Assembly: GCA_048013815.1 (NCBI GenBank)
Contig: CM106586.1
Span: forward strand, 20,088,001 to 20,152,000
Source of the DNA: Setoptus koraiensis
Taxonomy: Eukaryota; Arthropoda
Reading direction: 5' to 3'
Length of the DNA stretch: 64,000 nucleotides
Below are positions 9,892 to 20,572 of this stretch, in pieces (position 1 is the stretch's first letter; each line of letters starts with the position of its first letter). The notes under the pieces are model-generated. The model worked only from the letters and a program-made list of their open reading frames with translations. It searched no databases and was not told the DNA's origin. Both the position numbers and the translations under genes were made by a program.

Positions 9892-9928
9892 TGTGACTGC
9901 AGCACACACTGTGCAGCACACAGTCACA
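9892..9928. repeat. Small nested inverted repeat
   Basis: TGTGACTG at 9892-9899 is perfectly complementary to CAGTCACA at 9921-9928, and the loop itself contains a GCAC/GTGC mini-stem around a 5 nt loop. It could be a palindromic protein-binding site or short hairpin; it is too short for a canonical miRNA precursor. Confidence 0.6.
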
Positions 9929-10971
9929 GGATGTTAAACGAGCGCTCTGTGTGCACCATTAGAGGATGCATAGCCGTTGAGTTTCCGTGCTCTCATACCC
10001 GTACCACACCCCAAAACGTCTCAAGGGCAATAGACATCAGCAACATCGTGTACCCGTCACAACTGCAGACTAGTGAACCAAACACTGTAAATGCCCAATC
10101 CGGACAGTTGCGGGTTTGGGCGCGTCAAGTTTGACTAGACCATCTCTTGCCGTGCCCGCAACGAATTCCGGACCCCGTATCTAGATATCTGAGGTCCCGA
10201 GGGGGTATGGTGCATGTCGTGCGCCTGAGCATGCTCCCTGTGCCTCAGATAGAATGGTATATTAGAATTTGCTATTCGTTCTGCACAGCCCACACTTTTG
10301 AATCACTGTGTATCGCCTCGAGTTCCTCTTTCGCTGTCAACTGCAGATTGCCCGCGCCTTTGCTTTCTGTATATCTGCATCTTGTTACTGGATTCTTGTA
10401 TCATCACCAGTACTGCCAATACTGCGCTGCACATGAGACCTGTGCGCTGTTTTGCAGTCGTCAATGTAGTGTGTCTGTATTCAAGTGTGCATGTTATACG
10501 TGTATACGGTGTTGCAAAATTGAGATGCTGTGCGCATCCGCACAAACATGACGATATTGGGTGTGTGCAATGAATGCTACAACTTGCAAGGAGTGTAACG
10601 GGTACTCATTCTCGCAGAGTTTTCCAACTGAAATTCTTTCAATAGAGCAATGTAATGATTGGGTACACAATGTACCCCGTACCCTAGTCTTGTGCTTGAA
10701 ATCCCGCGCTCGTCGCTATCAGCCTACAGGCTTACGTTCTTCTAATGTGTCTACACCAGTTTATGGAATATCCGCCAGAGGCGCTTGCCTCGATATGGAA
10801 AAGGACAACCGAGCCCCAAGTGTTCTAATAAATGTTTCTTCTTTAGGATTACCCGCGTAGAGATAGGATTGGAAACCGTGGCGGATTTCTTTATAAAACA
10901 GTGCAGAAACATTAGAAAAAGTTAACACAGTACATGGAAATTAGTGAAGAGTTGCAACTAAGTCTGATTGC

Positions 10972-10976
10972 AAAAA
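10972..10976 (-). terminator. Pol III terminator of tRNA-Pro
   Basis: Read on the minus strand, five consecutive T residues begin four bases after the tRNA 3' end (CAGC then TTTTT), the standard RNA polymerase III termination signal. Confidence 0.85.
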
Positions 10977-10979
10977 GCT

Positions 10980-11051
10980 GGGTCCGGCCGGGGATTGAAC
11001 CCGGGACCTCTCGCACCCAAAGCGAGAATCATACCACTAGACCACCGAACC
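10980..11051 (-). tRNA. tRNA-Pro, anticodon TGG
   Basis: A 72-nt gene without intron. The acceptor stem GGTTCGG pairs with CCGGACC (one G-U), discriminator base C. The internal A box (TGGTCTAGTGG) and B box (GGTTCAATCCC) are both clear. The anticodon loop TTTGGGT gives anticodon TGG, flanked by a stem of CTCGC/GCGAG; the sequence is very close to eukaryotic nuclear tRNA-Pro. Nearby genes are unrelated, as usual for Pol III units. Confidence 0.97.
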
Positions 11052-11322
11052 TGGTGAATGCATAATGATAATAAACCAGGTCGTCATCACAGAGTTGCTC
11101 GACGCACATGTACCAAATCATGTTGTGTCTAGTTTTGTTCATCAAACATACAGAATAACATAAACAAACAAATAAATAATTAATGAAAAGGAAAAAAGAG
11201 GTAATCTTTCATTTTATCACTTCGTTGGCCGTCGGCACTTATACTTGAAAATCATGTTAGAATATTCTCTAGTCCAACAATTCCCTTCTAGTCAATGAGT
11301 TGATGCGATCGGATGCGACCCA

Positions 11323-12045
11323 ATGGATCATCAAGATTATTTTCAGAAACAAACACCTATGTTTGTGATGCAGATGAACGGTTCATCTACGCAAAATCAT
11401 GACTCTAGCCAGGATGATTTATTTCACTCTTTGAATTTGGACAACAATATTCTCGTGGACGAAGATATCATAAGCACAAACCAATTTCAATCGAACGACA
11501 ATCTATTAACTTCTACTGTACCAGCGCCCACAAATACCAACACAGATTCTTGTGATGATCAAATGGGCCGCAGAAGTCCAATAGAAGAACACAACAAATC
11601 CGCTTTGAAATTTTCAGTATTTACAGCTGATTCCATACGATTGATAGCCGAAACGTCGGGTGTCACCGAACCTCCTCTAGAGGTTGTTACTTCACTAGCT
11701 GAAGATGCAACTTACAGGCTGAGACAAATAATCAATGATGCCATAAATTTTATGCGACATGCGAAACGCAATAAACTTAAATGTTCTGATATAAACGCCG
11801 CTTTAAAATGGTCTGACTGCCAACCAACATATGGTTATGAATGTCACCCAAACAAGGATCTCAAGTACAAATATATGGAACATGCGGAGGTGTTTGCATA
11901 CATTGATGAAGAAGTTGACCTATCCATTTTTTCAAGTGATACACACAACAGCCTACGCGATCAAAATTTAGGAAAGCAACCAATGCTCAGTAAAGAAACG
12001 ACTCTGGAACGAACCCCTAGAATTACAATAAACTGGCTTAGGTAG
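11323..12045 (+). CDS. TAF6/TAF6L-like histone-fold protein lacking the HEAT domain
   Basis: A 240-residue protein related to TAF6 or TAF6L, a histone-fold subunit of TFIID or SAGA that pairs with TAF9. The N-terminal 90 residues are disordered. The histone fold, about residues 93-172, reads FTADSIRLIAETSGV, LAEDATYRLRQIINDAINF, MRHAKRNKLKCSDINAALKW, then PTYGYE, with the spacing of the family. Afterwards EEVDLSIF and TPRITINWL match the linker that normally leads into the HEAT repeats, but translation stops at 12045. The next gene (GBA, antisense) ends 36 bp away, so no continuation can lie in the immediate sequence unless an exon lies within or beyond GBA: an AG|GTAGAC just at the stop could be a donor. 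I favour a short TAF6-like paralog but cannot exclude a missed 3' exon. Confidence 0.85.
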   Translation: MDHQDYFQKQTPMFVMQMNGSSTQNHDSSQDDLFHSLNLDNNILVDEDIISTNQFQSNDNLLTSTVPAPTNTNTDSCDDQMGRRSPIEEHNKSALKFSVFTADSIRLIAETSGVTEPPLEVVTSLAEDATYRLRQIINDAINFMRHAKRNKLKCSDINAALKWSDCQPTYGYECHPNKDLKYKYMEHAEVFAYIDEEVDLSIFSSDTHNSLRDQNLGKQPMLSKETTLERTPRITINWLR

Positions 12046-12081
12046 ACTAATAGCAGTCGGTGAAAATGATCATCATGTGTT

Positions 12082-14376
12082 CTATTTTGTTTTGAATATA
12101 ATTGTGTTGAAACTCTCATCCAAGAGAGTTAGTTTCTTCACTAGTGTGTCCCCAAGTACTATATTTACAGATATTGAGTGTTTGTTGTTATTATAACATA
12201 CAACAACAACATATCCACTAGGAGTTAGAAAGGTCACAGAATCGAGCGGATAATCGTATCGATAATTTGTTAAATATTGTCCCACTCTGATGGACCCGGG
12301 TTCAACAAACCTACTGAAATGTCCTATAGCGTAATACATCGGACTTTTATAGTATTCGTTCCTATTCAGATTGACTATGATTGGTGAATCAACTGATTGT
12401 TATTGTTTGAAGTGATTGTTGAAGAGCGATAAAGATGTAGCTAGAAGTTACTCGACCAATCTCACAATAAACATAAGATTAAACGTAGCTTTTTCAAAAG
12501 TCAGACTGATACCCACGATTGTTTTTAGCCCAAGATGGTCCACCATCAGGGTCTAAAGCCATATTCCAGTCTATCCATCCTACGGAAGATTTATGCATCA
12601 TCTATTGTGGATAACCGGTGCATATAACGAGATTGTTTTTTACCTTATCTAGATGACTTAGAATACAGAAAAATCTCTATGATCAGTTTAACTTACATTA
12701 ACTATGTCCATCATATAAGAAACTCCTCGTTCCCAGTTACCTGGTTGAGCGTGCCTTTGAAATGGTAGATGACCGGTGCAAGCCTCTGTAGACAATATAA
12801 ATTTGTCAGGATAGTGCTCTGGAATGAAATTCAGATTTTCGTATTCATCATTCATGTACCAGTGTATGGCGACCCCGTCTACATATCTTGATGCGTCTGG
12901 ATCTTCAAATACTGCACGAACCCATTTAGGTGCATAACCTTTGTTGTCATCGAGAATCAAGAGTTTAGTACTGTTGAAACCCCTTCGTTCGAGTAAGGGA
13001 CCCAAATGTACTTTGATATATGTCACATAATCATCAATTGTAAAACCTAAAGAGTTATGGAAAATGAATGGTTTTATTCCAGTAACAGGTTCATTGAGTA
13101 CTGTGAGCCCCCAGAAGTCGATGCCCTGTTTCTTATAAGCCTCTAGAAATTTTACAGTTAATTCTGCTAGACCATGATAGTATGGACCGTAGACGTCTCC
13201 TTTAAGAAAACCATGAACGATATGGCTATTATTTTTCATCCAAACCGGCGGTGACCACATGGAAGCTAAGAATTTGACTATTCTTCCTCTGGCAAAGGAT
13301 TGCACTAATCTAGCTGTTGGTATTTTTTGCTCATAATCATCTTTAGTCAGATGAAAATTTCTCATATCCACATCATCATCTTCAGTAACGTTTTCTCGGG
13401 AGTAGACCTGATCATTGTTTGTATATGGTGTAGTTGAAAAATCGCTACTTCCTATCGACATTCTCACAAAGGTATACCTGAGTCCGTTATCGCCAAAATA
13501 ATCCTCTATAAGGCTCTTTGACACCTTACCTGAAAGACCTCTTATGTTCAGACATGTTGAGTCTGACAAGGCACCTCCGAATCCCATGATTGTTTGATAT
13601 TTACGATTTATATCAATTTTAATTGTTGTAATTAGGTCTTTTTCGCGATCTTCTTCATTTTTTTTCTTGTCGTCATCCAATTTGGTAGGGGTCGATTGCG
13701 TTGTGGTTGGCACATCAGTCTTGGCCTCCGTAGTGCGATCATCAGGTCGCTTAGTTGTTGTAGTGGGCCTTGTTGTAGGCTTGCGAGTTGGCTTAGGTTT
13801 AAATAAGTCAAATATATCGAAATTCAGACTACTATCGGGTTTATTACGGTTAGTTGGATTATCTTTGGAAGAATTGTAGTGTACTTGATGAAAACGCATC
13901 CCATGTTTAGTTGTCTGTACAATAGTTATCTGATTGTCATGTCCTGGCCAATCAAACTTCAGCTTATCACATTTGTCTTCAGTACATAGGACTGCATCTC
14001 GACTATCAAGCTTTGCTTGGTCGCATTCATCACTGAAAAATTTCGAGTATATCCAATTCACACCTGATTTGTAACGATGCCCTTCGGATTGATTTGAATA
14101 TTCTCTTCCGGGTACTTCCGGGTATTGATCAACACTTATACCGATGTCTGAGAGATCTTGATTTTCGATTTCTTTCGCCACTGAAGTCTCTTTGACTTTC
14201 AAGTCATCAACGGTGTAGTGCCATGTTCTAGGTTCATAGATCCAATCCTGATATTTCGACTGCTTGATTGGTTCTTCTTCACCACTCACAATCACAAGTA
14301 AAGTGTAGCTCACAGCCAATCTGATAGCCACAATTTTGAGCTTGTTGAGGTTGATTAAAGTGTGTCTCACAACCAT
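12082..14376 (-). CDS. GBA1: GBA-like lysosomal acid beta-glucosidase (glucocerebrosidase, GH30)
   Basis: Hydrolyses glucosylceramide in lysosomes. Three exons inferred: 12697-14376, 12517-12601 and 12082-12392, joined by consensus sites (GTAAGT, GTGGGT) in phases 0 and 1; total about 691 aa. I chose ATG 14376 because it opens a basic-hydrophobic signal sequence; the frame upstream starts only at TTG. GH30 core: IMGFGGALSDSTCLNI, SMWSPPVWMKN, acid/base Glu429 in VLNEPVTG, nucleophile Glu531 in LSTEACTG, VGWIDWNMALDPDGGP, then DSPIIVN and MYYAIGHFSRF, all matching vertebrate GBA in order. Unusual: about 150 residues longer than human, with a Thr/Pro/Lys-rich, mucin-like insertion about residues 190-250 before the catalytic barrel. 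Tail-to-tail with the TAF6-like gene. Confidence 0.95.
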
Positions 14377-15045
14377 CTGGACCTTGAATAAAGCGAATGG
14401 TGTATACTTGCTAAACAGGTAGTAGTTGCGAAAGAAGATTATCTCTCTCAAGACACAATTCAACGGTGTTGATTTTTGTAACTACTCTTTGTTTGATTAC
14501 ATTCGGACTCATTTCATTCATTTTATGATTTCTATGAGTTTTGACAATGTTGAATCGAGTTGAATCAGTGAATCGATACATAATGGAAGTTAGCCAATAG
14601 AAGTTCAGGCACAAATTATGACAAATCACGCACCGGATCAAAGACCCCAAGTGACGTCATACTAATGACTTTGCAAATCGAGTTTGGGGCTAAGTCATTA
14701 GCCTCAAACTCAATCCGCAAATCCTATACTTCGACTCCTACTCTAGGTGAATCCTTGCGAAACTGCTGACTTGATTGCCATCAACTGAAAAATGTATTTT
14801 ATCACCGGAATCACAGAGATAATTGGTGAGAAACTTGCCGACTCACTCTAGCAGAGAGACATGGATCGATGTTTTATTTGGTTTATTTTTCTTGGTGATA
14901 TGATGATTTTTGTCAGAATATCTCAAAGTCTGAGATGCCAACGATAGGAGTACAAGTCGATAGTCATACTAAAATTCAAATAGAGCCGATAGTTGAAAAT
15001 TAGTTTGTACAATGTATATTTGTAGATTAAGTGCAAGTCACCAGT
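14377..15045. other. Intergenic between GBA 5' end and AMPK gamma 3' end
   Basis: No supported gene. Small minus-strand frame 14411-14650 overlaps the probable GBA 5' UTR. No repeats noticed. Confidence 0.5.
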
Positions 15046-16881
15046 TCAACCCTCATCGCCTAGATCCTCAGAGCTCTCTTCAGTTAAATTGTGTGAGTTC
15101 TTCTCATCACATTCTGTAGGCCGAAAGGCCAGAAACGTCAGTATATCTGATAATGATATTATACCCTTGACTTTGTCCTCATCATCGACCACAACTATTC
15201 GGTGGACCTCTGCCCTAACTATTCGATGTATTATAGTTCCCAAAGTTTCATCAATTTTACATTTAACAACACCCTCACACCAATTGTTGTGCCGTTCAAT
15301 AGCCCGACCCACGGTCAATGATAGATTATTATACGTTTTTTCGGCAGCCATGTTGATTACATCGTGCTTGGCAAATATATCGATAACTTTATCAGTCTTT
15401 TCGTCCACCACTGGCAGAGCGGATATTCTCCTCTCAATGAATTTATCGAGGGCAGTAATGGCAAGAGAGTTTCTGGTCGTTGTAGCTATCGAATCATATG
15501 TACCGATTTTGAGTTCACGTAAAGTTCTGAACAAAAAACCTGGCTGAGGCAATTCATGGTAGAATAAAAACAAAAACTTCAAGATCCTCTTATGAGTCAA
15601 TATGTACAACACATTTCCTGATTCTGGGTCAATAATCGGTAATCTGTGTACTTTGTTTTGTGTCAGAGTTTGTATCGCATCCATCAAGCTAGTGAGAAGA
15701 AAGAAAGATGCAAAATGATTGAAAATTTCCGCTTTCTTCGGAGAGGCTTCTTCGTGATGATTTATCTTGATCAAAATACTAACCAGCAGTCTGGCCCTAT
15801 GCTGACCAGGGGTCCCACTTCCTTGTGTAATAAGGCTGAAAGAACAAGTATGTATGCTATATTAGTATGTGTCGTTAAGAACGATCTAACACGTGTTTGG
15901 AAAAAAGTTTTTTAACGCTCATCTTACATCTCCAAACTTCGATCTTTTGATCTTCGACATCTTCCAGTTTTATTGTTGGAGATTTGTGATATGTCCTTAT
16001 AATGTTAATGAAATCCGTAATAGAGAGCATCCCCACAAATTTTTGTGCTGCACTATCCCATAAAGGGGCCGCTCTACAACCTGTTGAACAGAAACATCAT
16101 TATACTAGTATAGTCAGATGGAGAACATAGTGTGAGCGGAAATTGTTTTAAGGTGGAAATCAACGAAACTAACGTACCATTGTTTATGAGAGCATGAAAG
16201 GCTTTCTTTACTAGTATTTGGGTGTCTAGCACTACTAATCTGGCACTGCCGGGTATGAGGTCGTAACAGCGGCGTTTGTTGAAAAAGTTGACGTAAATAA
16301 GGTTGATGTCATCTATTGTGATAAGAGAGGAATGAGGGTATAAAACATCAGTAGCTATCTTGAGTGAGATATTTTGCATTTTTCCGAATACAATCTCATT
16401 TACCTTGGTAAGAAGAAGATGTTCCAAACGAGTTAGGTATAGAGTGAGAGCGTTGGCCTCTGATTAATTCAATGACACTGAGGATGAGTATAGTAGACAA
16501 GAAGGTTAGTTTTGAAAATAATATACGCTATAGCTTAATATAGTAGTGATTTTGTTTATATCAAACGCACCTTTTGTGGACTGGTGCGCTACCGTTGGCC
16601 GAGCTACTGTAGGAACGAGGTCTAGCGCTGACTGGACTAGGACTATCACTATTGGCATTATTAGTATCACCATGACTATCTTCATTTTGTATCTGACTAT
16701 AGCTCAAGTCTGATCCTGGTGAATTTGATTGGTGCTTGTTACCACTGTTTGTCAGCATTTGCATTGAATGTTTAATTGTGGAAAGAAGATTACTAGCTCG
16801 TCTGCCGGCCTTACTCTCTGATTTTGATCTTGGCCGAGAGCAACCCTCAGCAGAATCATCATCATCAATAACAGGATCCAT
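15046..16881 (-). CDS. PRKAG: AMP-activated protein kinase gamma subunit
   Basis: Regulatory nucleotide-sensing subunit of AMPK (SNF4A gamma in flies). Six exons inferred, all joining in phase: 16571-16881, 16404-16477, 16178-16312, 15928-16080, 15784-15835 and 15046-15688; introns are 91-97 bp; product about 455 aa. Residues 1-130 are a Ser-rich variable N-terminus. CBS1 begins at CYDLIPGSARLVVLDT, with APLWDS and FVGMLSITDFINI; CBS2 has VHRLPIIDPESGNVLYILTH; CBS3 has RRISALPVVDEKTDKVIDI; CBS4 has VHRIVVVDDEDKVKGIISLSD, all typical of AMPK gamma and containing the His/Arg positions used for AMP binding. The first Met follows a CAA-rich stretch; additional 5' exons are possible, as fly and vertebrate genes have alternative N-termini. 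Confidence 0.95.
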
Positions 16882-17325
16882 ATCACTTGTTGTTGTTGTT
16901 GCTGGTGATGCTGTTGTTGTTATCGTTGATGTTTTTAGCTAGTACACATATCCGGCAATTGAGGACAAAATCTTAATCTGTGATAGAGTCAAAGCTACCA
17001 CTTGATGATGATCAAGTGCATGTAAATAACAATATAACAGGACCTAATGGTTATGAAAACACCATATGAGAAAGCATCATGATGATAGAGAGAGAGAGAG
17101 AGCAACACAGAGCCGAATCTAAAGGGTGGCCGCAAATGGTTAGCGTTTTGAATTGATAAGCCTACGCCTAGCTTACACACAGCGAATTATATTCACTTGA
17201 ATACTGCATCCAGCAGTGGTGTGTTAGCAGCTGTTTTGTAAACAACAATAAATAAAGCTCCCGTTTTGAACCTAACTATAATATTATCATTATTATTAAT
17301 CCATCATCAATTATTTATCCTCAAT
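16882..17325. other. Shared upstream region of divergent AMPK gamma and AP-1 sigma genes
   Basis: Divergent promoter region of roughly 440 bp. It holds a GA-rich microsatellite (about 17086-17102) and CAACAA stretches. No other gene is supported; frame 16995-17180 lacks features. Confidence 0.5.
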
Positions 17326-17887
17326 ATGATGCACTTTATGCTTTTGTTTAGCCGCCAAGGCAAATTGAGGCTTCAGAAATGGTTTACAGCCTATCCGGAT
17401 AAGCAGAAAAAGAAAATTGTCCGGGAGCTGGTTGGTCTCATACTGGCGAGAAAACCTAAAATGTGTGCCTTCCTCGAATGGAAAGACCTAAAGATTGTTT
17501 ATAAAAGATATGCAAGTTTATATTTTATGGCTGCAATTGAAAACCAAGACAATCAGTTGCTCACTCTGGAAGTCATCCATCGCTATGTTGAAGTATTGGA
17601 CAAGTACTTTGGAAGCGTAAGTTTTTTACCATCTTCATTTGATCTCATAGCCACTCCTTTTGATTCAATGCCCTAATTTCTAGAATTTACAATCATTCTT
17701 TCAGGTTTGCGAGCTCGACATCATATTCAACTTTGAAAAGGCCTACTTCATATTAGACGAGCTGGTGCTCGGTGGAGAAATTCAGGAGACTAGTAAAAAG
17801 AGTATTTATAAAGTAATATCTTCGCAAGATATCCTCCAAGAGGAAGAGACACCCCAGAGTTTCTTTGACGAATACGGACTGGGCTAA
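17326..17887 (+). CDS. AP1S: AP-1 clathrin adaptor sigma subunit
   Basis: Small subunit of the AP-1 complex that sorts cargo at the trans-Golgi network and endosomes. Two exons, 17326-17616 and 17705-17887, with an 88-bp phase-0 intron (GTAAGT...TTTCAG); 157 residues, against 158 in human AP1S1. The whole length aligns with the longin-type sigma fold: [64 protein letters not shown] and [13 protein letters not shown]. The FGS-VCELDI join confirms the splice. [13 protein letters not shown] and the C-terminal [16 protein letters not shown] separate it from AP-2 and AP-3 sigma. An upstream in-frame extension to 17266 is ignored since the family begins with the MM pair. Confidence 0.97.
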
Positions 17888-19053
17888 TAAAAGCGTATAC
17901 TTTGTAGAACAAACGAGAATTTTGCCTTAACATTTCCAGCAGTCATATTTTGTTAACTTATTGCCAGATAGATTCTCATCGGAAGCTCTAATAAAAGATC
18001 TCTTCATCAGGAACTGGATGACTTTTTCAAAAGGATCCTGATCGGACTTGATTTCTATTGTCGCACCACCGTAGACTGATTAAAGTGGGCTTGGGAGAGT
18101 TATCTATCGATCTCGAACTATCTCGGTCCCGTGAAGTTCAACTGATTTCTAGTAGAAAAGTCTACTGCAACCGCAAGTTTTGCTCAAACTGATTCTATCG
18201 AAGATTTTCGTTGATCCTGGTTGAAATTTTATCTCAATCATCATAAACTCTGAAAGAGGGTGATTAGAGTTTGATTTTTGGCATTCGGCCCAAACATTTT
18301 ATTGCAAGTTGCGACATTGCTAATCTCAGATCTGAGAACTTCTTCATTCTTTCCAAGCAAAAGACTTCAACCGCTAGAAATTAAAATTAGTGAATGTTCA
18401 TGGCTGCCAGAGGAAAGGAGTGAATTCCGGCTGATACGCCCAATGACTCAATGTTAATCAGATATTTAGAGAATAAAATTTCGAAAAGTACAATGAGGCT
18501 TTTCCATATTGTTATTATGCCGCTGGCAGCGCGAAATTCAGTCCGGCGTTGTGGAAAAAAGCTGCGCCATTAATTGTAATCTGATGAAAAGCGCGCACAC
18601 GGCTGCGCATTATTCACCAAATGTTCACATACTCAACGTGAATACTTTGGCCGCGGAAATCCTGCTGACGAGATTCACCGTGTCAGTATCCGATTTAGCA
18701 CCGGGCACAGGCAGCGCATAGAATCTGTAGAGAACTGGACGAACATCTGACAAGTACTGTGTGAGTATTAATTCACCAGTGAACACGTTGTGAATATTCA
18801 CATGAGAACAATATTTTCGGCACAACCCAGGAGCACAGCAACATGAAAGCGATTGGGATCCTGCATTGAACTTGATACAATTCAGTGGGTGAAGAGATTT
18901 TATTTACTGTTTGCGTTTGCCACGGTGTGTGCAAAATGTCAATTATTTTATTTATGCCGTGTCAGAGAAAAAATAAATTTATCCTTCCACTATTCTATGC
19001 TTATTATTATCAACTCTGGTGCAAGTTGTATTTGAGGCTCTAATAATAAAATT
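17888..19053. other. Intergenic between AP1S and PP4C
   Basis: More than 1.1 kb of mixed composition. Frames at 18509-18721, 18625-18825 and 18853-19035 are short, overlap one another on both strands and show no domain. No repeat or RNA gene recognised. Confidence 0.5.
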
Positions 19054-20097
19054 ATGAGCTCCGATTTAGACAGACAAATTGAGCAATTGCGGCGTTGTGA
19101 GATTATTACAGAAAGTGAGGTCAAAGCATTATGCGCTAAGGCTAGGGAAATTCTAATTGAGGAATCCAATGTACAACGTGTTGATGCCCCTGTAACTGTA
19201 AGTAAATTCCACGAATAAATGTAAGCATGTAATCTTTCCTTCTATCAATATAATCATCATCATCTCATTTATCCGTTTATATTCATGTCAAACATTATTA
19301 TTATATTGCCTCGTTTCTTCCAGGTTTGTGGTGATATACATGGCCAGTTTTATGACCTTAAAGAACTTTTCAAAAGTGGAGGCGATGTTCCAAACACCAG
19401 TTATCTGTTCATGGGTGATTTTGTTGATCGAGGCTTCTATTCAGTGGAGACATTTCTTTTGCTACTTGCGCTCAAAGTAAGATACCCCGATCGTATAACA
19501 CTTATTAGAGGAAATCACGAAAGTAGGCAGATTACTCAAGTTTATGGATTTTATGATGAATGTATTAGAAAATATGGATCTATAACTGTTTGGCGTTACT
19601 GTACGGAAATATTTGATTACCTTAGTCTGTCCGCCATTATTAATGGGCGCATATTTTGTGTTCACGGCGGACTGTCTCCCTCGATAGAGAAATTGGATCA
19701 GATAAGAGTAATAGATAGAAAACAAGAAGTACCTCACGATGGGCCTATGTGTGATCTATTATGGTCGGATCCTGAAGATTCTAGCGGTTGGAATGTCAGT
19801 CCAAGAGGTGCCGGATATCTCTTTGGTAGTGACGTTGTAGCCGCTTTCAATTCAACAAATAATTTAGACATGATTTGTAGAGCACATCAACTTGTGATGG
19901 AAGGCTACAAATGGCACTTCGACGAGACAGTTCTCACTGTCTGGTCAGCACCCAATTATTGCTATAGATGCGGTAATGTTGCCGCAATTCTACATTTGAA
20001 TGATAACCTTAAAAGAGATTTTACTATATTTGATGCCGCACCCCAAGAACAGCGCGGTATACCATCTAAAAAGCCACAACCTGATTATTTTCTGTAA
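19054..20097 (+). CDS. PPP4C: Protein phosphatase 4 catalytic subunit
   Basis: PPP-family serine/threonine phosphatase acting in DNA-damage response, centrosome function and growth signalling. Two exons, 19054-19197 and 19324-20097, separated by a 126-bp phase-0 intron; 305 residues (human 307). The first exon was recognised by the PP4-specific start [16 protein letters not shown]. Metal/catalytic motifs are intact: [21 protein letters not shown], then [20 protein letters not shown] and [11 protein letters not shown]. The C-terminus ends in DYFL, whose Leu is carboxymethylated in this family, and IPSKKP upstream distinguishes PP4 from PP2A and PP6. The AATAAA at 20097-20102 overlaps the stop codon region, so the 3' UTR is very short. 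Confidence 0.98.
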
Positions 20098-20329
20098 ATA
20101 AAAACTTTAACCAACATTCACAACAAACCAAAAATTATGCATCGATATTAAAAAACCTAAAAGCATGATGACACACAGTAATTCTTCCCTATGCTGCTTT
20201 AAATTTTTTAAGATTTTCGTATTCACCTATCAAGCGGAATACAGATTACTACATAATATTTAAAGATAATTAAGCTAACAATATCTTATGAACTAATAAT
20301 TTTGAGGTTAGTTTGATGCATAGCTCCAT

Positions 20330-20572
20330 TTATTCGGCAGCCTCCTTCTCGGCTAGCCTCTTTGCACGCATGATGTACCACTTGTTTGGAATAGCACCAC
20401 CCCTGTAATCGGGTAAGTGAAGTAGTGTCCAAGCTGGGAAGGCCATAATGCCGATAAACATGAAACATCCCCAGAAATTCTTCTCCCACCTTGGTATCTT
20501 AGTGAAAGGTGGGGTAACTTGAATTAGTTCCTTTCTCGGCTTCAATGTGCTAACGGTAAGATCGCGAACCAT
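20330..20572 (-). CDS. COX8-like single-pass mitochondrial membrane protein (tentative)
   Basis: An 80-residue protein with one membrane segment (about 34-54, FWGCFMFIGIMAFPAWTLLHL) followed by PDYRGG and a basic C-terminal tail (KWYIMRAKRLAEKEAAE). The pattern Pro-x-Trp-x-Leu then Leu-x-x-Tyr-Arg after the membrane helix resembles subunit VIII of cytochrome c oxidase, a small nuclear-encoded subunit of the inner membrane, but the tail is longer than usual and no classical presequence is evident. On the minus strand AATAAA overlaps the stop codon (20328-20333), favouring a genuine mini-gene. Other small mitochondrial subunits remain possible. Confidence 0.6.
   Translation of the reverse strand: MVRDLTVSTLKPRKELIQVTPPFTKIPRWEKNFWGCFMFIGIMAFPAWTLLHLPDYRGGAIPNKWYIMRAKRLAEKEAAE

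Larger units (their letters stand above)
9592..10979. other. Intergenic between RAD21 and tRNA-Pro
   Basis: It begins AT-rich (RAD21 promoter side), carries a CA microsatellite at 9709-9738 and a small inverted repeat at 9892-9928, then becomes more GC-balanced. Three overlapping open frames (9931-10134, 10147-10551, 10561-10860) do not look like proteins: irregular Cys-rich composition and no domain. I see no supported gene. Confidence 0.5.

Noticed and set aside
10147-10860. Cys-rich frames between RAD21 and the tRNA
   Set aside because: Irregular Cys pattern, no signal peptide, overlapping alternatives on both strands; composition is that of random translation.
18509-19035. Short frames between AP1S and PP4C
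   Set aside because: Overlap in both strands, no conserved motif, no gene signals.
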